From: Symmetrospora coprosmae
Lineage: Eukaryota > Basidiomycota > Cystobasidiomycetes > Symmetrosporaceae
NCBI GenBank assembly: GCA_008802785.1
Contig: VUYT01000023.1
Location: 1-64,000 of the forward strand
Reading direction: 5' to 3'
Length of the DNA stretch: 64,000 nucleotides
The position numbers and the translations under genes were made by a program. Under the pieces are notes generated by a model. The model was not told the origin of the DNA and made no database searches. It saw only the letters and a program-made list of their open reading frames with translations. Shown here in pieces: positions 1 to 10,513 of the stretch. How positions within the stretch are numbered: position 1 is the first letter of the stretch; each line of letters starts with the position of its first letter.

Positions 1-448
1 AGGAGGCACCGCGGACATACCGTCTCTGCGACTGACTCTATCCGAACGGCGTGGACTCCCGGCATTGACCGTCCCCTCCCCCCCCCCCCCCCCCCCCCCC
101 CGGCCGAAACTAGTCGCGTCTCGCTGGCACCCACAAAGTCGAGCTCGAGGCTTTTCACCTCAGTGCTCCATCCGTTGAAGCCGAAGACCTCGTTGGCGAG
201 GTTGATGATCCTCCAGCCTTCCACGTAGGTGAGCTTTGCCCCTCCTCCCCCGCTGCGTGTGCTCAGATACTCTGGCCCGAGCTGCCTGGCGAGGAGAGCG
301 CCCATCCGCTCGACCTGCAGGCTGGATTCTGGGGAGGGGAGGAGACGAGGACAAGGATCAATCCATGCGGGTGTTCAGCAGGGATGCGCTCATCAGGATG
401 CTGCCCACCCTCGTCCATCCCTGTCGCCGTGCTGAACTGCGTGCTCAT
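1..448 (-). CDS. RAD52: RAD52, recombination mediator (5' part; gene runs off the left edge)
   Basis: Single-strand annealing and Rad51-loading protein of homologous recombination. Start codon at 448; exon 1 409-448, exon 2 135-328, exon 3 from about 37 or 31 into the window edge. Exon 2 encodes the family's N-terminal DNA-binding core: QVERMGALLARQLGPEYLS, then LTYVEGWRIINLANEVFGFN, then GWSTEV, matching the hallmark Rad52 N-terminal block. Exon 1 gives MSTQFSTATGMDE and joins in phase through a GTGGGC donor. The exon 2 donor GTGGGT follows LDF; exon 3 seems to read RRYVRGAS, where the family has a similar stretch, but its acceptor is ambiguous by 6 nt. The second intron carries a 24-base C run. 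Identity is certain from the motifs; the exon 3 boundary is inferred. Confidence 0.9.
78..101. repeat. 24-base poly-C (poly-G on the sense strand) tract in a RAD52 intron
   Basis: Uninterrupted run of 24 C on the plus strand, inside RAD52 intron 2. Sense-strand poly-G of this length could form G-quadruplex structure; it could also be a sequencing or assembly weak spot, so its exact length is unreliable. Confidence 0.8.
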
Positions 449-787
449 CGCCTGTGTCCCTCCTCCTGGCCCCATCTTGCCGCCCGTCGGATGCAGCCTT
501 GGTGTCCATCCAGACATGGCTGCGTGCGATGCTGTCCCCTGGTGCAGGCTATGCCATGCAGAGCGGTGTGATATCGTCTATCGTCGTCGTCGTTGTCCCC
601 GAGTTGGAGCAGAAGAGAGCCTGGGGATGGGATGGTCGCCTCTCTCCTTCGCTCCAACCGGGCTCTGGTGGCAAAACAGCATCGACGCAGTAAACAACAC
701 CAGATATCACTGGCAAGGAGGGAAGGAAGGAAGGAAAGGAAGGAGGGAAGGCTTGGAGAGAGCATACGCCATCACTGTCTGTCATCC
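449..787. promoter_or_regulatory. Shared divergent promoter of RAD52 and RAD54
   Basis: All 339 bp between the two start codons. Nearer RAD54 lies a GGAAG-rich array at about 718-751 (GGAAGGAAGG repeated); nearer the middle a TCGTCGTCG stretch at about 576-595. No clear TATA box is seen. A short bidirectional promoter would make the two partner genes co-regulated; that is inference from layout. Confidence 0.7.
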
Positions 788-3700
788 ATGCTCAGGTCCG
801 CCCTCCTCGCCGCAAAGGCAAAGGCCGCAGGGAATGGCGCAGGCGCAGACAGCGACATCGAGAATGCGACCCCAAATAAGAAGGGAGGACCGCTCGGTGG
901 CAGCGTAAACACACCCAGGAGCGCATCCGGAGGCGGGTTCGGGATCGTCTCGTTCAAGCCGTTCAAGCTCCCTTCGTCAAAGCTGCAGAGGGACACCCCG
1001 ACGCGTCTGGCCGCGTCTGCAGGAGCGTCAAAGAGGAAGCGCGTCGACTACAGGGAAAAGCGCGGGGGTGACGACGACGACAGCGACGACGACGACAACG
1101 GCAAGGGCAAGCCCAAGAATAAGAAGCGGTCGAGCGACGACTCGGGCTACGATGACCGGGACGGGAGTGGCGACGAGACGCCCAACCTCAAGTCGCTCTT
1201 TCCCAAGTTCGAGGCACGACCTGCATCCGAAGTCTTTGGCAGCTCGTTCGCCATACCCACAATGAAGGACAAGAAAACGGGCGAGGTCATAGAGACGCGC
1301 ATGGCATGGGGCGCACTCGGCGTCTGCAGGCGGCCCAACATCCTGCCCCGACCCCTGCACGACCCGCTTGCAGATCACGCCATTGTCCTCTGGGACCCTA
1401 CCGTAGACGATGTCGACACAGAGGAGAAGCGCATCGCCAGAGCAGAGGCCAAGAAAGCCGAGGAGGAGAAGAAGAAGGCCGCGGATGAGCATGGAGTACA
1501 CCGCTCGCTCGCAGACATGCTCGGCCTCAACAAGGACAAGGATAAAGACCCGAAAGATATCAAGGTCCCCGTCGTCATTGACCCTCGACTCTGCAAGGTT
1601 CTCCGCCCGCATCAGGTCGAAGGAGTCAAGTTCCTCTACAGGGCGTCAACCGGCATGATTGCAGAGGGAGCAAAAGGGTGCATCATGGCTGACGAGATGG
1701 GACTAGGCAAGACGGTGAGGTCCCTTCACGCTTAGACCAGAGGCTTCTCTTTTCTTCGCTGACTTTGCGCCTACTGCAGCTCCAGTGCATCAGTCTCCTC
1801 TGGACGCTCATCAAGCAATCGCCAAAAGCCAACAAGGCGACCATCGACAAAGCAATTGTCGTGTGTCCCGCTTCCCTTGTCCGGAATTGGGCGAACGAGC
1901 TGGGTAAGTTATGCGCGCCGCTCTTGCCTGTCCGTCGGAATCGAGCTGACCCTCTTTGGTATATCCACAGTCAAGTGGCTTGGCCCTACCGCCATCAACG
2001 CATTGGCCTTCGACGGGAGCATGCAAAAGGCCGAGCTGCACGCCAACATCCGACAGTGGTGCTCTGCGAAGGGCCGCTCCATCGTCCAGCCCGTCATCAT
2101 CGTGTCCTACGAGACACTTCGCACGCTCGCCGATGAGTTGGGGGAATCACCCGTCGGACTCATCCTGTGCGACGAGGCGCACCGCCTGAAGAATAGCCAG
2201 AACCAGACGTACACCGCACTGAACGCACTCAACGTCCAGCGACGCGTCCTCCTCACCGGCACCCCAATCCAAAATGATCTCACAGAGTACTTTGCCCTCC
2301 TCGACTTTGCAGTGCCGGGGTACCTCGGCACACGAGCAGAGTTCAAGAAGAACTTCGAGAACACCATCATGCATGGACGCAACGCCGACGCGACCGAGCT
2401 TCAGATCGAGAAGTGCCAGGGAAAACTGAAGGAGTTGACCACGCTCGTCAACCGGTTCGTCATTAGGAGGACAAACGATCTCCTGACCAAGTACCGTGAG
2501 TGCTCCCCTTGCTCTGTCGAAACACAGCTCTGATACACGCTGACGCACAGTGCTCACCGCTTCCGTCAGTCCCTGTCAAGTACGAACACGTTGTCTTCTG
2601 CTCCCTTTCGCCCTTTCAGCTCGCCCTCTACCGCCTCTTTGTCTCCTCACCTGAGATCAAGCTTCTCATCAAGGGCAAAGGAAGCAACCCACTCGTCGCT
2701 ATCGGTATGCTGCAGAAGCTGTGCAACCACCCTGACCTCGTCAACCTCGAGCGGGACCTGCCAGGCAGTACCGAGCTATTTCCGGAGGGGTACAGCCAGT
2801 ATGGAAGGAAGCGAGAAGTCTGGCCGGCTCTCTCGGGCAAGATGCTCGTCCTGGAAAGGTGAGCCAAATGCGGCTGTTCTTGCCCTTTGCAAGCGGTCCT
2901 CACAAAGCACTTTTCATCCTCAGATTCCTCGACAAGATGCGCGCCGAGTCGGATGACAAGATTGTCCTCATCAGCAACTATACCGAGACGTTGGATGTCA
3001 TCGAGCGGCTGCTCAATGCAAAGAAGTGCGCCACACCTGCCTGCAAGCCACTCCTGCACTTTCAACCTCGCTGACTGCCACCCCTCTCTTTCCCTAGGTA
3101 TGGCTACTTTCGCCTGGAAGGGAGCACTGCTATCAAGAAACGCCAGAAGCTTGTCGACCAGTTCAACAATCCTGAAGGGAAAGAGTTTGTCTTCCTGCTG
3201 TCGAGCAAAGCCGGAGGGTGCGGTATCAACCTTATTGGCGCAAACCGCCTCGTTCTCTTCGACCCCGGTGAGTATGGCTGACAGCGATATAGCAGGACAG
3301 ACCGTGCTGACGAGCGGGAGGTCCCCTCACCCCTGTTCAGACTGGAACCCAGCTGCTGACCAGCAGGCGCTGGCGCGAGTCTGGCGAGACGGACAGAAGA
3401 AGGCGTGCTTCGTGTACCGCTTCATCGCGACAGGCACGCTCGAGGAGAAGATTTTCCAGCGACAAGCTCACAAGCAGGCGCTATCATCGTGCGTCGTCGA
3501 CGACAATGAGGCGGCCGAGCGACACTTCAGCAAGGACAATTTACGTCAGCTCTTCGACTACAAGGAAGGGACGTGCTCGGAGACGCACGACACGTTCAAG
3601 TGCAAGAGGTGCAAAAATGGAAGACAGAGCATCAAGGCGCCCGCCATGCTCTACGGAGACACCAGCACGTATGTCTTTGTCTGTATCTCACGCTGTTCTT

Positions 3701-3846
3701 GGCGCTCATCAGCTGACGTTGCCGATCTCGACGACAGCTGGAATCACTTCAGCAATTCGTGCCTAAAGAGCATACACGACGATCTGCTTAGAGCAGAGAC
3801 CGACCTCGGAGCAGTGACCGCCGTCTTCCAGTTCATCTCGTCATGA
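788..3846 (+). CDS. RAD54: RAD54, SNF2-family DNA translocase
   Basis: ATP-driven translocase that stimulates Rad51 strand exchange and remodels chromatin during homologous recombination, in the nucleus. Eight exons: 788-1714, 1780-1903, 1971-2495, 2570-2858, 2924-3025, 3098-3267, 3341-3668, 3738-3846; 857 aa. The N-terminus has KRKRVDY and a long acidic/basic linker. Helicase signatures are complete: Walker [10 protein letters not shown] split by intron 1, DEAHRLKN (Walker B), [10 protein letters not shown], then [51 protein letters not shown] and [13 protein letters not shown] (motif VI). The C-terminal zinc-finger-like CKRCKNG and the WNHF tail are those of Rad54 itself rather than other SNF2 proteins. 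The first ATG giving a Rad54-like N-terminus is at 788; the open frame extends upstream but with no conserved sequence. Transcribed away from RAD52. Confidence 0.95.
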
Positions 3847-4032
3847 TAACCCGAAAGCCAGTCTCAATCCGGAGCTTCAGCGCCATTCTTTTCCATGCAA
3901 CACCGCACAGCAGTCCTTAGCAGCACATTCTAGCCCATGTAGCCCGACCAATGCCTCATTCCAGCAGTTCATGTTGTTGGTGCGATTACATGCTATGCTT
4001 TGCAATGCAGCAGCAACTGCCTTGCGCCTCTT

Positions 4033-5694
4033 TTACAGGAGCAGCTGCCCTATCGGCTTGGACAGGAAAGGCTCGCTCGCTCTGCTGTCGAACACAAGCT
4101 GGCCTCTGACGTACGTCCGGTCGACTGATCCGGCGACCTCCATGCCCTCGTACGGGGAGAGCTTGTTTTTAAAGATGAGGTCTTGTTTCGCAATCTGCGG
4201 CGCGTGTGGCTTTAGTCGTCGTGAAGCAGGTGCACTACTAGCTGCCCGTGCTCACCTTCGCTGGGCGCTTCGAGTCAAAGATGACGAAATCGGCATCTGC
4301 TCCTTGGCTCAGCTCGCCCTTCTTGCCCTGCAGCCCGACCTGCTTTGCGGGCTTGCTAGCCAACCACTCGACGAGCCTGCAAATGCCAATCCCTCTTTGT
4401 TCGCACTCGGTGTAGAGCAAGCTGAGACCGAGACCAAGTCCGCCTATGCCACCCCATGCCTTCATGAAGTCACCAGTGTCGAGCCTCTTCAGCTCGGCCA
4501 CACAGGGCGAGTGATCTGACACAATGAAGTCGATCTCGTCATGCTGCAGTGCAGTCCAGAGCGCATCGCGATTGGCATGGTTGCGGATTGGCGGGCAGCA
4601 CTTGAAGTCCGTCCGCCCATGCGGCACCTTCTCCGCCTCGAGCGTAAGGTAGTGAATGCAAGTCTCGACCGTCAAGGGCAGCTTGTTCTCCTTCCGTGCT
4701 TTGTTGAGGATCGGTAGAGCGGACGAGGCGGAAAGGTGGACAATGTGCGTGCGCAGAGATGGATACTGCGCATTGAGCCGGCTGACAAGCGAAATGGCGC
4801 TCTCCTCCATGGTCTCTGGTGACGACTTCAGGAAGGTCGAGTAATGTTCGCTGGCAGAAGAGGCGTCCTCGTGCCTGTCACCCAGCTCGGCATGGAAGAG
4901 AAGGAGACTGCCAGAGTCCTGCAGCGATTCCAGCTAGGTCAGTATCGTCCGGAAGACCACAGCAAGCTGACCAACCGACCTTCAGCTTGTTCATGGCGAG
5001 ATGGAGATCTTTCTCTTCCACATTAGGGAACTCGTCTACCCCGCTCGGGCACAGGAAGCACTTGAAGCCCTTGACGCCTGCCTCGATGAGGGGAAGGAGG
5101 TCGTCCTGATTGCCTGGGATGACGCCTCCCCAGAACCCGACGTCGACGTGGCACTGCCCATTGCTCGCGTCCGTCTTTTCGCGCAGGTTGGCGACTGTAG
5201 TCGTCGGAGGGATGGAGTTCAAGGGCATGTCTATCACAGATGTCACACCGCCCGAAGCGGCGGCTTGAGTGCCCGTTGCGAAGCCCTCCCATTCCGTTCG
5301 CCCAGGCTCATTGAGGTGGACTGCGAGACGAGGACGCAATCAGTGGACAGGAGATGGACTTAGGCCAATGCGAAGGCTGGCTGACCGTGCTGTCATCGCA
5401 ATGAGCGAGGCATCAGCTTGACGTCTCTGACGCGCTTGTCTCGGACCACCTCCGTCGCGACGGCGCATGTCGGTCAGGACTCACCGCGTCTACGAGTCCA
5501 GGGAGGAGTATCTGTCCATCGTTGAGCTCGACGATCTGCGCGTCCCCGAGCGAAGCGTAATCCTGACGCGTCTTCGCCGCTTCGTAGATTCGGGTGATGC
5601 GTCCGGAGGATGTGTCGACCTCGAGCGTCGCCGGACAAGGCTCGCTTCTGCCAGGGAGGACAGCCTGATGCGCGGAAACGATCAGGACTCCCAT
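4033..5694 (-). CDS. DAL1: Allantoinase
   Basis: Hydrolyses allantoin to allantoate in purine-nitrogen use; cytosolic amidohydrolase. Five exons on the minus strand: 5485-5694, 5386-5389, 4980-5320, 4256-4933, 4033-4194; 464 aa, the family's usual size. Metal ligands are visible: DAHVHLNEPG (HxH), GVKGFKCFL (lysine that becomes carboxylated), [17 protein letters not shown] and FIVSDHSPC. The first His of HxH is supplied only by a 4-nt exon (CACG) flanked by CAG and GTCAGC; without it the metal site is broken and the frame shifts. Start at 5694 gives [13 protein letters not shown], a typical amidohydrolase beginning; an upstream in-frame ATG at 5853 adds an unconserved 53 aa. Start lies only 38-86 bp from the divergent gene to its right. 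Other pathway genes are not in the window. Confidence 0.93.
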
Positions 5695-5779
5695 TTCGTG
5701 ACCTTTCGTTGGCGCGGTCAAGGGCGACGTCTTGTGTATTGAGTTATTGATAAGAGGGGTTGGCCTGCAGTCGCTCGAG

Positions 5780-6793
5780 ATGCTGTTCGCGCCGACGAGA
5801 GGCCGAACGGTCCTTGCCTCCGCTCCGCAATCATCCTCGAACTTCGTCAACAAGCACGCAACCTATAATAGACCGCACTCATCATCCAGTGAAGGCGTAG
5901 AGGCCGGATGGCAACGACTTCTCCCGAAGGATGTGGAGACCCTGCTCGCAGATCACTTCTATCCAGAGACGCTCACCGTCGTAACGACGGACCAGCTTTA
6001 CAAGGTCAACAGACGCATCGTGGACCTGATCCAGGTTGGACGGCTGCGTCACGCCTCGTTCAGCGCACACACCGATCCTACGATCTCAATCTTTCTCTCG
6101 CTCCGGCGAGAGCCCATTCTCAAGCTAATGAAGCGCGCGGCTGCTACACTACAAAGCATCAGCATACCGCCCCACTCTGACCAGCACCGCCCAATCGTCT
6201 TCCCAGCCCTGCTCCAGCTCCGCAAGCTCGACATCAGCCCCAATCCAGGCTTGTCGATGGAGTTCCTGGTAGGGCTGTTGAAGAGGTCGCCTCTCTTTCA
6301 CGAGCTGTCCTTTCAGACTCCTAGCGACCATGAGGATATCGCCGATACCGAGGAAGAGATGGACGAAATTGATACGGAGCTCATTCATAGCGGGCAGCGG
6401 GTGGTGGAAACGCTGGCGCCACTGTGCAGATCGTTGACGCTAACGAGTATGGTGGTGGCCTGGACGAACGATGATAATGGCCTCGACTGTTTCGACCTCA
6501 CGATCGCCACGGATGTGCGCGAGATGACCATGAAATTTTTGCCTGACCTGCAGTCACTACGCTTCCTACCTCCCGAGTCCGAATCCTTGTCGTTCAACGT
6601 CAACGGCGAGTGGATGACTTATAACGACAGTCGGCTTTCCGCATATTTGGAGGATTCAAGCTGGCAGCCAAAGCTGAAGATCCTGCGACTCGTCTTGTCT
6701 GGCTACTGGGGTCCTTCAACCAAGATGCAGAAAGATTGCAGTCAGCTTCGACTACTCTGCACAAGTCGTGACATCAGGCTCATCGTTCAGTAG
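5780..6793 (+). CDS. Leucine-rich protein of unknown function
   Basis: Single open frame, about 338 aa from the ATG at 5780 (an in-frame ATG at 5732 would add 16 aa). The sequence is rich in leucine with spaced L-x-L segments (for example LLQLRKLDISPNPGLSMEFL and LKILRLVLSGYWG) like the irregular leucine-rich repeats of fungal F-box-type proteins, but I see no convincing F-box at the N-terminus. An acidic patch EDIADTEEEMDEID sits mid-protein. It is divergent from allantoinase with almost no space between the start codons, so the two 5' ends probably overlap as transcripts. A TATAATAG is at about 5863. The gene is likely real because the frame stays open for 1 kb; its function is unknown. Confidence 0.6.
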   Translation: MLFAPTRGRTVLASAPQSSSNFVNKHATYNRPHSSSSEGVEAGWQRLLPKDVETLLADHFYPETLTVVTTDQLYKVNRRIVDLIQVGRLRHASFSAHTDPTISIFLSLRREPILKLMKRAAATLQSISIPPHSDQHRPIVFPALLQLRKLDISPNPGLSMEFLVGLLKRSPLFHELSFQTPSDHEDIADTEEEMDEIDTELIHSGQRVVETLAPLCRSLTLTSMVVAWTNDDNGLDCFDLTIATDVREMTMKFLPDLQSLRFLPPESESLSFNVNGEWMTYNDSRLSAYLEDSSWQPKLKILRLVLSGYWGPSTKMQKDCSQLRLLCTSRDIRLIVQ

Positions 6794-7388
6794 GACAGCC
6801 GCCGCCAGGAGCTCGCAAGTGCACTACAGCAGCGACGACTTCACATTTGCGAGCGGTTGCCTAGCGGCGCTACGCAGGGGAGAGGGATGCGTAACCGGTT
6901 GCATGGGCACAGATAGACATGGTCGGCAAGGGAGGACAGCAGCACAATTGGTCGTGACCTGTATCGTAACGGAAGCATCCACAGAAACGCATCTGCATTG
7001 CCTGCTGACTCTTACGATGATGTGTCGTGGCAGTGGCTTCAGCCCTGGCAGCTCATGATGGCACGGACTCGAGGCCGTGGACTTACGAACGGGTTCAGAC
7101 AAGGCGTGGGAATGATGGACCTCGATACAGTAGGAAGTGCGCAGCGCCCGGCAGCATATCAGCAGATTTAACTCCACACCACTGGTCTTCTGGCACCTTC
7201 AGCTTTGCCCGTCCAGCAAGCCGGTCGAGGTCAAGTCAATGTCCGCGGTGTCATGCAGGAAATGATTGCCATCGGGCTGTGATGTAATGTAGAAACAACA
7301 TGGGCAGGCGAGAAGTGACGAAGTCGTGCGTATGAGACAGGTGGATAGCTACTGCGTCGTGATGTGGGCGTGAAGGGAGGAGAAGCAT
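6794..7388. other. Intergenic, no gene seen
   Basis: About 600 bp between the leucine-rich protein and the convergent histone H3 gene. Short open frames here have no recognisable content. Probably two 3' untranslated regions plus spacer. Confidence 0.5.
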
Positions 7389-8334
<946 letters not shown>

Positions 8335-10384
8335 ATGGCAGACAGGGTGCAGCAGCTGACAGAGGTGCGTCCACAGTATACGCTGCACAAGCAGGTGGCC
8401 AGGCGCTGAGCGTGTCCAGCGCAGGCCATCCGAGTCGTCCACGAGGCAGAGACGCGCAGCGACAGCGCCGATCCCGACAGGCGCATTCAGGAAGCAGCCA
8501 AGCTCCACGCTCAGCGATGCACAGCCCACATCGAAGCTCAAGACTATCCCGCTGCCCTGGCCGATGCTCAGCATCTTGTCCGCGCTCTGCCTGACGCGCC
8601 TGTGGTGGGTCAACGCGTGACCCAGCTGGTCGTACCCACATCGACAGAGACGGCCAACAATGCCATACGGACTGCTGATCTCCCACACATCCTCAGGGCT
8701 ACCTCAAGGCCGCTCGCTGCTACAGGCTGCTCCGCCGCTGGAAGGCCGCAAAGACCATGCTCGAGGCCACACGGGCCAGAGCGCCCAGATCGGACGAGTC
8801 CACCCTCAAGGCGCTCAAGAGCGAGCTCAAGAAGCTACAGGCTGCAATGGCAGAGCCAAAGGTGCGTGTGCAGGTGGTGCAATGTAATGACGCACCGCTA
8901 TCCACTCCTTGAGCTGATCTGTCCCTACTCTAACGCTCACACAGTCCTCGTTCATCGAGAGACTGCCCACCGAGCTGTTCGTCCATGCACTCTCGCACCT
9001 CCCACAAGCAGACATCATCCATGCATCGCACGTCAGTCAACGCTGGCGGACCGTCGTCCACTCTCATCGCGAGCTGTGGACGTCCGTGGAGCTCATCGTG
9101 CCCAACACGTTCACGCGAGCCACTGCCAGAAGCCTAGACGACAAGGTGCAGTTCTACCTCGACAGACTGCAAGGAGCCTCCCTCCAGCATTTCACTGTCG
9201 GCTACGCGTCTCCACTTCCGCCAGCGAGCTCGGTCCCGGGAGCAGCGCCGCCGTCACGGCAGGAAAAGGTCGCCTTCCTCGCAAAGCAGAGGAAGGCTCT
9301 GGGCAAAGATGGCGCCTTGAAGAGAGTCGTCTCCGTCGCGCTCATCAATGTGCCAAGTCACCCGGACTGGAGCATCTACCTCAGTCTCGTCGATGCCGAG
9401 TCCCTTCTTCACCTCAAGTACATTCTGCCTTCACGGGCTTCGCTGCCGGAGGATGCTTCACCAGGGAGCATTCTGGAACGCTTTCCGAAGCTGCAGACAT
9501 TGGTGCTCAGCGATCAAGGGGCAGGTCAGCGACGCAAGGACTGGCCGCCTACGGCAAACCAGTCTTTAGTCCCGGAAGGAAGCTCGCCTCTCCGCGTCTT
9601 GCGCCTCGACCTGTCGGGCCCTTCCGGCTTTGTCGACTCACTGGAAACAGAAGACGAGCCTGGTGCAAAGATCTTCGAGAATCTCACGTCCCTCTACTAT
9701 CGCTCGAATCGCCCGTTACATACACCCTACCCACTCTCGCACCTTCGCCATATCACCCTGCAAAGCACGCCCATTTTCACAACCGGCTCTGTCACCGGCC
9801 ATTCAGACAGCTTCACCCAGCTCGAGAGCCTAAACATACTGGCTGGTGTGCACCCAGTTGCAGTGCGCGCGTTACTCGACGCGACCGACAGCGGCGCGAC
9901 CCTCCGGACACTCGTGCTGGCATCGCCGCTTTCCGGCGCAGACATGCCCGGTGCCCCTGCTTTGCAGCTGGCGGCAGCGTCGGGTATCACATGGGATACT
10001 TTCGTCAGGCGTCATCCGGATCTGACAACCCTCCGCATCGCCAACATCTCCATACCGTCTCTGTCCTCGTCTTTGCTCAACCTACCTCAGCTTACCGAGC
10101 TGTCGTGCACCAACTCGGAGCTCCCGGTAGCGCTACTCGTCAGCGCCATCAGCCCCAATTTGCCTCACTTGCGAAGTCTAGATGTCAGTGGCTCGACCAA
10201 CATCACCAGCTCGCCGCTGCTGCGCCTAGTGCAGAGCAAGGAAGGTCGCCTGCAGGAGCTGGGCATCGAGGGCTGTCGTGACCTGCACAAGGAGGCCGTC
10301 GACTGGCTCAAGAAAAGCGTTGCCAAGGTTAGATGGACGGGATGGGGAGAGAAGAATGCAGGCAAACCGTTCGGGTTTCGGTAG
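8335..10384 (+). CDS. DIA2: Dia2/Pof3-type TPR, F-box and LRR protein
   Basis: Probable substrate receptor of an SCF ubiquitin ligase tied to the replication fork. Four exons: 8335-8364, 8425-8604, 8697-8861, 8945-10384; 604 aa. Residues ~1-125 form TPR-like helices (AQRCTAHIEAQDYPAALADA, then GYLKAARCYRLLRRWKAAKT). An F-box follows at ~130-175 (IERLPTELFVHALSHLPQAD, then HVSQRWRTVVHSHRELW). The rest is leucine-rich repeats ending in NLPHLRSLDVSGSTNITSS and an LQELGIEGCRDL repeat. TPR then F-box then LRR is the order of budding yeast Dia2 and fission yeast Pof3, which help unload the CMG helicase and protect replication forks; the assignment rests on architecture, not alignment. Pairing with histone H3 fits an S-phase role. 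Confidence 0.75.
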
Positions 10385-10513
10385 CTGCCTGTATCTAGCT
10401 TAAAGTCGCAAATCTGGAACAGCAGGAATAGCGATAATGCCTGCCAGTCAATAGACCCGAGCTCGCTTACTGTCCCAATACCCCTGCTGCTTACAACACG
10501 GTCGTCACCATCC

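Noticed and set aside
593-787. A longer RAD54 N-terminus beginning upstream of 788
   Set aside because: The frame is open but the extra sequence covers the GGAAG array and shows nothing Rad54-like.
8602-10281. A 559-codon open frame on the plus strand overlapping the Dia2-like gene
   Set aside because: It is another frame of the F-box/LRR coding exons; the frame with the F-box and leucine-rich repeats is the real one.
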